Positions 36,201 to 45,302 of a DNA stretch of 64,000 nt are shown piece by piece. The notes beneath the pieces were generated by a model. That model did not search any database and had not been told where the DNA came from. It worked only from the letters and a program-made list of their open reading frames with translations. This DNA is from Nitrospira sp. Its GTDB lineage: Bacteria; Nitrospirota; Nitrospiria; Nitrospirales; Nitrospiraceae. Within the stretch, counting starts at the first letter, position 1, and each line of letters starts with the position of its first letter. The translations under genes were made by a program, and so were the position numbers. The stretch lies in contig CP126121.1 in NCBI GenBank assembly GCA_030123625.1, forward strand, positions 3,388,179 to 3,452,178, written 5' to 3'.

Positions 36201-37589
36201 AGGTGTGGAAATAGGATAAAGGCGGCGTAGCCTTTCGGTTGAGCCATCAACCCACGCCTCGGTTGTAGCCGAGGGGAAAGGATACGCCACCATGGGGAAG
36301 AGAACCAGCCACGGGGCCATCGAGTCAAGCGAGGTGTGGTACGACACGCTGGAGCAGTGGGCACGGGGGAAGATTCAGGCTCAGCTGCAGCAACTCCTGG
36401 AGGAGGAAGTGACCATGTTCCTCGGTCGAAGCCGGTACGAGCGCCGAGGAACGGTGGCGCCGATCGATCCACCAATCGGGAGCCGAAACGGCTACGGCAA
36501 CCCCCGCGCCTTTTCAATGATGAGTGGGACCGTGACGGTAAGGCGCCCGCGAGTCCGCGATCTGACAGAACGGTTTGAGAGCAAGGTCCTCCCATTGTTC
36601 ACGCGACGGACCCAGGAAGGTGGCACGCTGCTCCCGGAGCTGTATCGGCATGGGCTGTCCACCGGCGACTTTGCTCTGGCACTCCGCGGCCTATTGGGCG
36701 AAGGCGCGCCGCTGTCGGCAAGCTCGATTCAGCGACTTAAAGCCCGGTTCGAACTCGACTATGAGGCCTGGAAGAAGCAGGACCTGTCGGATCTGGAGGT
36801 CGTCTACTGGTGGGCCGACGGCCTCTACGTCAAGGCGGGCATTGAGGACCGCAAGAGCGCGCTGCTCACGATCGTCGGGGCGCTCACCAACGGCGACAAG
36901 GTCGTCCTGGCCTGTGAGAGCGGCGAGAGGGAGAGCAAGGAGAGTTGGCTCAAGCTCCTGCGCGATCTCAAGCACCGTGGGCTTACATTCCCGCGACTCA
37001 CCGTGGCCGATGGACACCTCGGCATCTGGGCAGCCTTCGGCGAAATGCATCCGACAGGAGCGGAGCAGCGATGCTGGAATCACAAGATCGCCAATGTCCT
37101 CAATGATCTGCCGAAAACCGTGCAGCGCCAGGCAGCCGAACGGCTCAAAGCCATGCCCTACGCTGAGACACCGGGAGAATGCGAGCGCCTACGTGATGCC
37201 TTCGTGCGGACGTACCACAAGACGGACAAGAGGGCTGTGGAGACGCTCCGTCGGGATTGGGATCGGATGGTGACCTTCTATTCATTTCCGCGCGAGCACT
37301 GGCGACACGTACGGACGACGAACATCGTGGAGTCGCCCTTCTCTTCAGTGCATTTGCGTACAGACGCCTCTCGTCGGTACAAGCGCGTGGAGGGTGCCAC
37401 GGCGATCATCTGGAACATGCTCCGAGTCGCCGAGCAGTCATGGAGAAAACTGCATGCGTCGGAGCTGTTGCCGCTCGTGGCCTCCGGCATGACGTTCAAG
37501 GATGGAATCGCGCTGAAGTCGGGACACGAGAGGAACGACATGGATCATCAGCCAGAGAGGACCGCCGCCTGAAACTCGTTTACACACCT
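36201..37589 (+). mobile_element. IS256-family element
   Basis: Terminal sequences AGGTGTGGAAA at 36201 and the inverted TTTACACACCT ending at 37589 bracket an intact transposase gene. No target duplication is visible. A C-terminal scrap of a related element lies in opposite orientation at 38376-38620. Confidence 0.82.
36292..37572 (+). CDS. IS256-family (mutator) transposase, intact
   Basis: This 426-residue DDE transposase has SRNGYGNPRAFSMMSGTVTV and VRRPRVRD near residues 64-88. The first Asp is in VYWWADGLYVKAG and the second in LTVADGHLGIWAAF. The C-terminal Glu is in the block RTTNIVESPFSSVHLRT, where IS256 members have NxIESxF. Full length, undamaged and probably active. The gene is preceded by GGGGAAAGG about 10 bases before the ATG. 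Confidence 0.92.
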   Translation: MGKRTSHGAIESSEVWYDTLEQWARGKIQAQLQQLLEEEVTMFLGRSRYERRGTVAPIDPPIGSRNGYGNPRAFSMMSGTVTVRRPRVRDLTERFESKVLPLFTRRTQEGGTLLPELYRHGLSTGDFALALRGLLGEGAPLSASSIQRLKARFELDYEAWKKQDLSDLEVVYWWADGLYVKAGIEDRKSALLTIVGALTNGDKVVLACESGERESKESWLKLLRDLKHRGLTFPRLTVADGHLGIWAAFGEMHPTGAEQRCWNHKIANVLNDLPKTVQRQAAERLKAMPYAETPGECERLRDAFVRTYHKTDKRAVETLRRDWDRMVTFYSFPREHWRHVRTTNIVESPFSSVHLRTDASRRYKRVEGATAIIWNMLRVAEQSWRKLHASELLPLVASGMTFKDGIALKSGHERNDMDHQPERTAA

Positions 37590-37655
37590 CTTGACGGTGG
37601 CTCGACGACAGTCAGATCTAGGACATTATTTATCAGGATCACATACATCCTTTCA

Positions 37656-38165
37656 ATGAATCAAGGTATCCTTCCACTCCACGAATGGCCCACCTTACGA
37701 CTGTGGTGGGAACGATTTCTGACAAAGGGAGGCGGGGGTCTCGTCAGTCTGAGCCGGAGACCGCACCATTCACCTCACCGCGCCCTTGATCAGAAGCGCC
37801 TTCATCTGCTTCTTGGATTGCGTGATGAACGTAAGCTTGGTCCCAAACGTATCCAGGCCGAATTACTGCGCCATTATGCTATTCATTCGCCACCGCAACG
37901 ATCTGGAAGGTCGCCCATGAACGAGCCCCTTGGGTCCGCCACGCGACCACCGGAGAGCCTGCGACGGTACAGCGGTCCACTGCCTGGTGATCGCGTGCAG
38001 ATTAATACGATGAAAGTCAGCATTGGCCGCTTCCAGTATACTGATATTGACGATTGCACACGTCTTCGCGTGCTGGGCGTGTATCCTCGGCGTACCGTCT
38101 CCAACGCATTCACTTCCAGGAGCAGCGCATAGTCGAAGAGTTTTCATTTCCGATCCAACGAGCGG
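37656..38165 (+). pseudogene. IS481-like transposase remnant
   Basis: It reads LHEWPTLRLWWERFLTKGG, DERKLGPKRIQAELLRHYAI, RYSGPLPGDRVQINTMKVS and GRFQYTDIDDCTRLRVLGVY. This is the rve core of IS481 transposases, with the first Asp changed to Asn (INTMKV, where relatives have MDTMKV). The frame is lost near 38110, after which QRIVEEFSFPIQR continues in another frame. The C-terminal Glu region is absent. Confidence 0.75.
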
Positions 38166-38375
38166 CGCCATGCCAGGAAGAGGCGGGAAGTCAGTACCAG
38201 CTCAAGCAGGAACGAGCCAAGGTGCGTCAATTGGCAACCGATCAACAGCTCGCAGAATTGAAAGGTGTCTGTGATCTTCACACATTATTGTTATCTTGTT
38301 CGACCATAGCACGAAACATCATAGTGCAAGTTATAGTGCAAATTGGAGTTAAAATTGAGAAGAAATCTTGTCGAT

Positions 38376-38620
38376 AGGTGCGGAAATGGATTTCAGGCGG
38401 CGTTCCTTTCCAGTCGCCGGCTCACATCGCTCTTCCGTCTCCTGACTTCAGCCCACCACATCTTTGAATTTCATGCCCGAGGCGACCAGCGGCAATAGCT
38501 GCGGAGCATGCAGTTTCCTCTACGACTTCTCGGCCACCTAACTCATCTTCCAGATGAGCGCCGTGGCTTCCTCCACGCGATCGAAACAACATGAGGCGTC
38601 CGGCTCCGCCCATGATCAAA
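38376..38620 (-). pseudogene. IS256 C-terminal remnant (inverted)
   Basis: On the minus strand VEEATALIWKM, an in-frame stop, then RKLHAPQLLPLVASGMKFKD corresponds to VEGATAIIWNM...RKLHASELLPLVASGMTFKD of the intact IS256 at 36292. The terminal AGGTGCGGAAA at 38376 is that family's end sequence. Only the last 60 codons or so survive. Confidence 0.78.
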
Positions 38621-38788
38621 ATACGCATATCAGAAGCTGTATAACTTCAGGTCGGAAATGCATTGCCGCCCTCACCGGCTGACTCACTATAAGATCCTAC
38701 TCCGCCTATTTCTGTCATGAAATCCGTAGAAACTTAAGTATGGTACTCGTACCGCAGCCCTTCCCATAAGGTTGACAGGGAGGAGGGA

Positions 38789-39439
38789 TTAATCGGAAGG
38801 GTGGATGTTTTCTATGGAAGGGGAGTCGGTCGAATCTACCGTGGTCTTCTGAGGATCCATTGATTCTGGTGAATCTAGTTCATCAGAAACGAGAGGCTGT
38901 TCGGATATCGTTGATCGCCTCGGAACTATCAGTGGATTGGTAATAGGCACGGCAACCGATGCCATAGATGGATTGGGATGTTGGAACACCCAATCATAAT
39001 GCGTCGGCTTTCCTTCAAAATGACGCACAGCAAGTGGGAAGTTAGCTTGCTTGAGCGGTTTGTGTTTGCTTTTGCTTCGGACTCCCATAATGCCTCCCGT
39101 GGGCGCACGCAACAATTCCCACTCACCACGTTCCATCGGATCGAGGTAGACCTTCCTGAGAAAGGGCTTGGGTGGTCTCGTGAGTTCGGCGAGTGTTTGT
39201 GGGTACACCTCACCAGGCATAACTCTTCCGGCTTTTGCGCTGGCCGAATAAAGTGCCAAGGCTGTTTGGATTTCTATCCCCTTGGCAAGCAAATCTGCTT
39301 CAAGCTCGCGCTGCACCATCGTCTTCCACTGGCGGGCAGCCATTGTCATAGCCAGACCCATAAGAGTGATGGCAATCATCATCATGAGATATGAGAACCC
39401 GGTTTCTTGCCGTCTCAGCAATACTAAGAGGTTCCCCAT
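38789..39439 (-). CDS. Atypical prepilin-like protein lacking Glu5
   Basis: This 216-residue protein has a prepilin N-terminus: RRQETG then FSYLMMMIAITLMGLAMTMA. The Gly before the Phe cleavage site is present, but position +5 is Met rather than the usual Glu. A globular domain with AALALYSASAKAG-like helix and VYPQTLAELTRPPKPFLRKV (GspG-like) follows, and a Ser/Pro/acidic-rich tail (about 150-216). It is the last gene of the pseudopilus operon, 6 bases after the upstream gene. Loss of Glu5 is known in tip pilins such as GspK, so it may be a minor or initiating pseudopilin. Confidence 0.78.
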   Translation of the reverse strand: MGNLLVLLRRQETGFSYLMMMIAITLMGLAMTMAARQWKTMVQRELEADLLAKGIEIQTALALYSASAKAGRVMPGEVYPQTLAELTRPPKPFLRKVYLDPMERGEWELLRAPTGGIMGVRSKSKHKPLKQANFPLAVRHFEGKPTHYDWVFQHPNPSMASVAVPITNPLIVPRRSTISEQPLVSDELDSPESMDPQKTTVDSTDSPSIENIHPSD

Positions 39440-39445
39440 TATCCA

Positions 39446-40057
39446 TTACTCCTGACCCGTTGGCTCTTCCGATGATTCTGCCGATGACTCTTCTGATAAT
39501 GAGACCGTTTGATCCCTGTGGGTACCGACATTTCGAATGGTCACGCTTTCAGAATTAATCGCTTTGAGGATCAGATGGTCGTCGACACGATCACCGATCC
39601 TGAGCACCAGCACCTCACCGTCTCTCTTAAGTACCGCAATATCGGTATCTTTACGGCGCCTCGCGTCCACACGAAGAAATCCTAGGTATCGATACTGCTC
39701 TGATTCCAACGTATTCTCGTATTGCGTTGAGATCTCAGTTGAATTCGAAGCAGGCGGGTTCACGGAAGTTGAGACATCTCCGGCTGCGAATGTCCCATCG
39801 GGACGGGGTACGGCAAAAATGTTTCGAGGCACCGTGAAGGTTGCCTGACGTTGAAGAGCCGTGGATGCCCGTAAATCAAGGTTTACACGTAAGCTTGCTC
39901 GTTCCGCTTCCACACGTTGTGTCACGGAAGGGTGACCTGTGACATTCGTGAGCGGAACATGAACAGGCTCTTGCAGCAGTCGCCATTGCCACACCGCCAG
40001 CCCTACCCACAGCAAGATAAGGCAGGCAGCTAGAATCGTCTTTTTTTTCGCATCCAT
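39446..40057 (-). CDS. Inner-membrane PilP/GspC-like protein
   Basis: This 203-residue protein has a short cytoplasmic N-terminus, one membrane helix (about residues 8-26, ILAACLILLWVGLAVWQW), a disordered Ser/Thr-rich linker and a C-terminal beta domain. The domain contains YLGFLRVDARRRKDTDIAVL and LRIGDRVDDHLILKAINSES, a pattern shared by GspC homology-region and PilP domains, which contact the secretin. The position after PilO supports this. Sequence similarity is weak, so this is a structural guess. Confidence 0.6.
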   Translation of the reverse strand: MDAKKKTILAACLILLWVGLAVWQWRLLQEPVHVPLTNVTGHPSVTQRVEAERASLRVNLDLRASTALQRQATFTVPRNIFAVPRPDGTFAAGDVSTSVNPPASNSTEISTQYENTLESEQYRYLGFLRVDARRRKDTDIAVLKRDGEVLVLRIGDRVDDHLILKAINSESVTIRNVGTHRDQTVSLSEESSAESSEEPTGQE

Positions 40058-40059
40058 GA

Positions 40060-40638
40060 CTATTGAGTTGGCCGTGGCGGACTAGACTTCCCAGTATCGC
40101 CACGGAGGTACGTCGCAATCCTAATATTGAAGGTCAACATCGCGTCCTGCGTGCCTCCGGACCGAGTCAGCTCAAGATCCTCGATAAGCAGCAACTCTTT
40201 CGTCGTCTCAAGGCCATAGATGAACCGGCGGAGATCCTCATAGCGCCCCGTCATCGGCCCCTGTAACAGCCCTTTGCTTGTATTCACGACGAGAGTGGGC
40301 TCAGTCTTATAGGACAACGCCGGCAAGGTCACTCGATCACGCTTCGCTTCATCTGCAATTCCGAGCGCCAACTGAGTAAAGTCACGTTCGGCGGGAAGCA
40401 CTGCCCATACTTGATTCAAATCAGTTTTTGCTTTTCTTGCTTCTCGGTGGTACATCAACGCCCGCCGTGCCGCAGACCATTCATTCTGCAGGCGCTCCCG
40501 GTTCGCTTGAGCAGTTGCCGCTCCGAAATTCTGTGCGAGCACGAGTACGAAAAGAAGACCCAGAGCAACTCCCGCCCATGGAATCAACGGTGCGAAAGGA
40601 TGCTGCCACAAAAAAAGCAGGCGATGTTTCATACTCAC
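40060..40638 (-). CDS. PilO-like (MshJ/GspM-like) assembly protein
   Basis: This 192-residue bitopic protein has a membrane helix at about 18-38, a coiled coil (RERLQNEWSAARRALMYHRE) and a ferredoxin-like periplasmic domain (TGRYEDLRRFIYGLETTKEL and LLIEDLELTR). The block 'Y.DLRRFIY.LE' is the PilO family mark. It overlaps the PilN-like gene by 4 bases. It would form the PilN/PilO heterodimer that links the cytoplasmic ATPase to the secretin. Confidence 0.8.
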   Translation of the reverse strand: MSMKHRLLFLWQHPFAPLIPWAGVALGLLFVLVLAQNFGAATAQANRERLQNEWSAARRALMYHREARKAKTDLNQVWAVLPAERDFTQLALGIADEAKRDRVTLPALSYKTEPTLVVNTSKGLLQGPMTGRYEDLRRFIYGLETTKELLLIEDLELTRSGGTQDAMLTFNIRIATYLRGDTGKSSPPRPTQ

Positions 40639-41264
40639 TTTCCTTCATGTCGGTATTGCAAGGTGATATCAAATTCCACCAACCCGTTCGGGGTAACACG
40701 ATGCTGCGCTACGATGGGATCCTTAAAGATCATGTGATCTTGGAGTCCAACTGTGAAGGTCGTAATATCTTCGAGGCTCGTCGCAGTGCCCTTCAGTCGA
40801 ACCATCGTGCCGGCCGGATCAAGGCGAACACTGATGAGCGCAAGGTGTGAAGGAATCGCGTGTTCCAATTCGGTCAACAACCTGCTCCACGAAAAAGTTC
40901 TCTTTTCTAGAATCTGATTAGCCAATTGGACCTCGGAAGGTAGTTTCTTCAGCGCCTCTTCTGACAAATCAATGCCTTCATGCCGAGCCTCTGCAATCAA
41001 GTCTCGATCCTGTTGTCGTACTCGGTCCAGTTCCACCTCGATAATCCGGCATTCCTGATAGGCTAAACCCATCTGTCTGAGATCCCAGAAAATTCCGAAT
41101 GCGAGGAGAGCACATGCAATAATCAACAGCAGCCGAAGCGGAGCCATCACTGGCCGATACTGATGGCTTAAATTTATCTGAAACTGATCATTAGCACCGC
41201 CCGGCAGAGGGATAGCCTTGAGCGGTTCGATGAGTCTTCCGACTAAAACATTCCCTATCGTCAT
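40635..41264 (-). CDS. PilN-like (GspL C-terminal/MshI-like) assembly protein
   Basis: This 209-residue protein carries NLSHQYRPVMAPLRLLLIIA (membrane helix about 38-58), a coiled coil to about residue 120, then TFSWSRLLTELEHAIPSHLA and LISVRLDPAGTMVRLKGTAT, the Fimbrial_PilN pattern (F/S W..LL..LE..LP..V.L). It sits directly between the PilM-like and PilO-like genes and overlaps the latter. Confidence 0.82.
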   Translation of the reverse strand: MTIGNVLVGRLIEPLKAIPLPGGANDQFQINLSHQYRPVMAPLRLLLIIACALLAFGIFWDLRQMGLAYQECRIIEVELDRVRQQDRDLIAEARHEGIDLSEEALKKLPSEVQLANQILEKRTFSWSRLLTELEHAIPSHLALISVRLDPAGTMVRLKGTATSLEDITTFTVGLQDHMIFKDPIVAQHRVTPNGLVEFDITLQYRHEGK

Positions 41265-41265
41265 G

Positions 41266-42261
41266 CTAAGCCACTCCTGCCATCGCCGCCAACGACGCCA
41301 TTCCTCCGTGGCTTCCCTTTGCTACTTTTCCAAGGGCTTCAACCGATTCCCAGCCGAGCTGTTCCACAGAGAGCAGGAGTTCTGCTTGCATCCGCTCTTG
41401 CAGGATTGGCATATCATCATCTGCGCAGATCACAGCTTCCTTAATGATCGCGGATGAATAGTGTTGTCGATAGAACGCTAGAGAGGCACCGCATTCCTCA
41501 AGAATCTTGTTCAGCATGCTTGTCGCGGCCAATGCACCATCCGCTTTAGTTCCCAAGAGTTTGCATCGATAGAACAGCAGCCGCCCTCGTTGGCATACCA
41601 TAGTGGTCAAGGCTTGATCAGAGATACTGACCCAGAAAACATCGCGATGTCTCCAATCAGACCTGCCAGAAGTCCTCCGCCAGAGATTGAAGAGCCGTAA
41701 ACTTGTGATTCCCACGTCATGAGGAATCAACCCGACGGATTCACAGAGAGCCTCGTATTGTCTTAGCACGGATTCCTGAATCGCCACTGTCAAGACCGTG
41801 AAGGCTCGCTCTGAGCCGCACCATTGATTGTGGAACACATGAGACATGATCTTGGCTCCATTAAGTGGAAACAGCTGTTCTTGACCCAACCGCCACCGAA
41901 TCAGCGCCTCGCGATCCTCACGCCGTGCGGGCAGCTGCTCCAGGTACAACACCGTAGCTCTGACTGCAGTGTCAGGAAGCATCACTGTGATTCGCCGAGG
42001 AGGACCAGCGAGGGTCGAGGCCCCTGTGATGTTGTCTTCCGATCCCGAACCGGTGATGGATAAAATACGTTTGGCCAATTCCGGAAGCTGCGACAAATTT
42101 TCAACGGTGGGTGAAGGTTTCACCATGCCATTGGGAAGAGCTGATATGATGCATCTGTGCCGGCGATGCCCGCGCCAGTTCCATTCGGTTTCGGCCCACG
42201 CTATTGAGTCGATTCCAAATTTCAAGCAACGTTGTGGTCGGCTATTGAGCCATTCCCACAT
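41266..42261 (-). CDS. PilM-like actin-fold ATPase (GspL/MshI N-terminal-like)
   Basis: This 331-residue cytoplasmic protein lacks membrane helices. It has the diagnostic TVMLPDTAVRATVLYLEQLP near residues 90-110 and EALIRWRLGQEQLFPLN, the PilM/MshI block that docks the PilN N-terminus. The C-terminal half carries WVSISDQALTTMVCQRGRLL as an actin-like second lobe. It is followed 1 base later by the PilN-like gene and preceded by the ATPase gene after 4 bases. Confidence 0.8.
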   Translation of the reverse strand: MWEWLNSRPQRCLKFGIDSIAWAETEWNWRGHRRHRCIISALPNGMVKPSPTVENLSQLPELAKRILSITGSGSEDNITGASTLAGPPRRITVMLPDTAVRATVLYLEQLPARREDREALIRWRLGQEQLFPLNGAKIMSHVFHNQWCGSERAFTVLTVAIQESVLRQYEALCESVGLIPHDVGITSLRLFNLWRRTSGRSDWRHRDVFWVSISDQALTTMVCQRGRLLFYRCKLLGTKADGALAATSMLNKILEECGASLAFYRQHYSSAIIKEAVICADDDMPILQERMQAELLLSVEQLGWESVEALGKVAKGSHGGMASLAAMAGVA

Positions 42262-42265
42262 TAGG

Positions 42266-43993
42266 CTATCCTTCTTCGCTGAAGGTTACACGATTGACTT
42301 CCCGCAGCGATGTTTCGCCATTCAACATTTTGTTCAGCGCCGATTGTCGAAGCGTGATCATTCCGTCGGTCACTGCCCGATAACGAATTTCTGAAAGTGG
42401 CCGATCCGCAAGGATCATTTCTTTGATCTCATCCGTCAAATCAAGAAATTCCGTGATGCATTTTCTGCCGCGATATCCCGTGCCGAGGCATGACGCACAT
42501 CCTTTTCCTTCGTAGAACGTCGTATCGTTGTACTGCTCATAGTCCAACCCCGATTCTTCGATGAGAGCCTTCTGAGCTTTAACTGGAGTCCGACATGAGG
42601 GACAAAAGATTCGTATCAGTCGCTGCGCCAATACACAATTGAGCGCAGCCAGAAAATTATAGGAATCGATCCCCATTGATGCGAATCGACCGATCACATC
42701 GAATACATTGTTCGCATGGACCGTCGTCAGGACGAGGTGGCCTGTCATAGCAGACTGGATCGCGATCTGTGCCGTTTCGGGATCTCGGATTTCACCGACC
42801 ATAATTTTATCCGGATCATGGCGAAGGATGGACCGGAGGCCCCGAGCAAACGTCAGGCCTTTCTTTTCATTGACCGGAATTTGCACCACACCCGAAAGCT
42901 GATATTCAACAGGATCTTCAATAGTAATCAGCTTGTCTTCGAGCGTGTTCATCTCCGATATGGCGGCGTACAACGTCGTCGTCTTTCCGCTTCCAGTTGG
43001 CCCTGTCGCCAACACCATGCCGTAAGGACGGGCAATCGCTCTCCGGAATCGTCTCAAATCTTCCGGGTTAAAACCAAGCCGCTCAAGCTTCAACGCCGAC
43101 ACTCCGGCCGCAATTGAATCGCGATCCAGTATTCTGATCACCACCGATTCACCGAAGACGCTTGGGAGGATGGAGGCACGAAAGTCTACGGTCTTTCGAT
43201 CGAGTCTCATTCGGAAACTTCCATCCTGCGGCACCCGACGCTCGGCGATATCAAGCTCGGACATAACCTTCAGGCGTGACACCAAGGGAGCGTGCAATCG
43301 AATATCCAGCGGCTCCATGGCCTGAATCAGAATGCCATCGACACGAAATTTGACTTTAGTGGCGCGGTCTGCGGCTTCAATATGGATGTCGCTGGCGCGT
43401 CGCTGCATCGCGCTCAGCAGGATAGAGTCAAGCAGCTTCACGGCAGGACTTTGATCTTCACTCCCTTGATCAAAGGCCGCAATCTCTTCTCCTCGATCAT
43501 CTTCTTTCAACAACACCGATCGATACTCTGCTTCAAGCTCGCGCAAGGCTTGGCGGGAGCCCGCACTACGGTCCAAGGCGGACAGGATTGCGCTCTTGGA
43601 ACTGACGATCAACTCCAACGGCTTTCCGATCATGAGCTCCAATTCATCGAGCCCCAACAGATTGTGAGGATCTGCGACAGCAATGGTTAGCACGCTGTCT
43701 CTCTCGGAGATGGGAATGAACGGGAATCGCTGCATCAGCTTGACGGATATCGTCTCGTAGTAGCGAGGATCGACTTGAAAACTCGTCAATGGATCGTAAG
43801 GAAGATCATATTGAGTGGCCAGTGCTTGAGCCAGCTGATCCTCTGAGAGGAGTCCCTCACAGACCAACGTTTGTCCTAACGTTGCCGGTACACCCTTCAA
43901 TCGACCCAGGACATCTTCCACCGCCTGTTTTGCAAGCACACCCTGGCCGACTAGGATCTCAGCGAGAGAAGGCCGAGCAAGGTTACGTAGCAT
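42266..43993 (-). CDS. GspE/PilB-family secretion ATPase
   Basis: This 575-residue assembly ATPase has an N-terminal MshEN/GspE-N domain (ARPSLAEILVGQGVLAKQAV, then LSEDQLAQALATQYDLPYDP). Walker A GPTGSGKTTTLYAAI is near residues 333-347. The Asp box is DPVEYQLSGVVQI, Walker B LRSILRHDPDKIMVGEIRD and the His box TGHLVLTTVHAN. A tetracysteine zinc motif follows (CPSCRTP near 464, CASCLGTGYRGR near 500). It powers pseudopilin polymerisation on the cytoplasmic face. No PilT-like retraction ATPase is present nearby, which favours a secretion-type machine. Confidence 0.95.
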   Translation of the reverse strand: MLRNLARPSLAEILVGQGVLAKQAVEDVLGRLKGVPATLGQTLVCEGLLSEDQLAQALATQYDLPYDPLTSFQVDPRYYETISVKLMQRFPFIPISERDSVLTIAVADPHNLLGLDELELMIGKPLELIVSSKSAILSALDRSAGSRQALRELEAEYRSVLLKEDDRGEEIAAFDQGSEDQSPAVKLLDSILLSAMQRRASDIHIEAADRATKVKFRVDGILIQAMEPLDIRLHAPLVSRLKVMSELDIAERRVPQDGSFRMRLDRKTVDFRASILPSVFGESVVIRILDRDSIAAGVSALKLERLGFNPEDLRRFRRAIARPYGMVLATGPTGSGKTTTLYAAISEMNTLEDKLITIEDPVEYQLSGVVQIPVNEKKGLTFARGLRSILRHDPDKIMVGEIRDPETAQIAIQSAMTGHLVLTTVHANNVFDVIGRFASMGIDSYNFLAALNCVLAQRLIRIFCPSCRTPVKAQKALIEESGLDYEQYNDTTFYEGKGCASCLGTGYRGRKCITEFLDLTDEIKEMILADRPLSEIRYRAVTDGMITLRQSALNKMLNGETSLREVNRVTFSEEG

Positions 43994-44048
43994 GCGTAAC
44001 GTCCCAACTCATCACATCGACTTCGTGCACGGTTCGATTTTCTACGAT

Positions 44049-45263
44049 CTATCCGCCAACTGTCCCAGCCATCTGAAAGACGGGTAGATACATGACGATC
44101 ACGATTCCGCCCACCAATATTCCCATCACCAACAGCAACGCCGGTTCGATCCATGTGGTCAGTTGCGTCAGCCTGGTGTCAAGATCGGCCTCGTAAAACT
44201 CTGCGACATCCCGTAACATCGTATCGAGAGAGCCCGTTTCTTCACCTACTGATAACATTTCGATGGCAAGCCGGGGGAGGACTTTAGGACGACCCAAGGC
44301 AATGGCCAGAGTTGTTCCCTCACGTATATCATTGACTGCCGCCGTCAATTCTTGTGAGACAAAACGGTTCGATACGGCTGATCGAGCGCCTTGCAAAGCA
44401 TCGACGAGCGGAGTTCCTCCCGCTAAAATAGTGCCTAGCGTTCTCGTGAGTTGCACGGTATTATGTTTGACTGCTATCTGCCCAACGAGTGGAAGTTTCA
44501 GCACAAGGCGATCGATTACAAGATGCCCTACTGCGGTGGTGTAATAAGCGCGTATGCCTAGGATGACACCGATCACCACGGCACTGGTGGGTAATCCCCA
44601 AACTTCCGCATGTGCCACGAAGTCGAGTGCGACCTGCGTTGCCCACGGGAGAGTCTTCGCGGCATCCCCATAGACTGATACGAAAGTCGGCATGACATAG
44701 GTCAATAGAAACCCGATAACGGCCATGCCGATAAGAATCAGGAAAATCGGATAGGAGATCGCCTTCGTCACTTTTTGACGGAGCTCTATCATGAGCTTTA
44801 GGTATGTAATGTATCGTTGCAGCACTTCAGGAAGATTGCCCGATTGCTCTCCTGCCTTTACCGTTGCGACATAGAGCTCAGGAAAATACAACGGGTGTTT
44901 CGTCAATGCATCGGAGGCTGATGTTCCACCTCGGATGTCTTCTCGCACCTCACGTAATGTCTGCTGAAATCCGGCGTGGCCAGCGCGTTCGATCAGCAGA
45001 TCCCACACTCGTAAGATAGGCAACCCCGACTTGAAGAGAGCCAGTAATTCTTGATTGAACACTAAGAACTGGCCTAGTGGAAGCCCGCTCCATGACCGAG
45101 ACTTGCCCATCCTCACCGAGACCATCCCACGACGGTGAAGATTAAAAACCAACAATCCTTGTGCTTCTAATTTGGCACGAACGACAGATTCCTCTTCCCC
45201 TTCGACATGTCCCTGGCTCGTGGAGCCATCAGCCCGTGCAACGCGGTATGCAAATACTGCCAT
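44049..45263 (-). CDS. GspF/PilC-family inner-membrane platform protein
   Basis: This 404-residue protein has two duplicated GspF domains with three membrane helices (about 170-190, 222-242, 375-398). Typical blocks are LLALFKSGLPILRVWDLL, VATVKAGEQSGNLPEVLQRY and AIEMLSVGEETGSLDTMLRD. The N-terminal MAVFAYRVARADGSTSQGHV is the standard start. It forms the platform on which pseudopilins are assembled. It follows the LysM gene and precedes the ATPase gene. Confidence 0.94.
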   Translation of the reverse strand: MAVFAYRVARADGSTSQGHVEGEEESVVRAKLEAQGLLVFNLHRRGMVSVRMGKSRSWSGLPLGQFLVFNQELLALFKSGLPILRVWDLLIERAGHAGFQQTLREVREDIRGGTSASDALTKHPLYFPELYVATVKAGEQSGNLPEVLQRYITYLKLMIELRQKVTKAISYPIFLILIGMAVIGFLLTYVMPTFVSVYGDAAKTLPWATQVALDFVAHAEVWGLPTSAVVIGVILGIRAYYTTAVGHLVIDRLVLKLPLVGQIAVKHNTVQLTRTLGTILAGGTPLVDALQGARSAVSNRFVSQELTAAVNDIREGTTLAIALGRPKVLPRLAIEMLSVGEETGSLDTMLRDVAEFYEADLDTRLTQLTTWIEPALLLVMGILVGGIVIVMYLPVFQMAGTVGG

Positions 45264-45302
45264 AGCTAGACCTTCAAAACATGCTGCCTAGCCCGTACAT
45301 GC

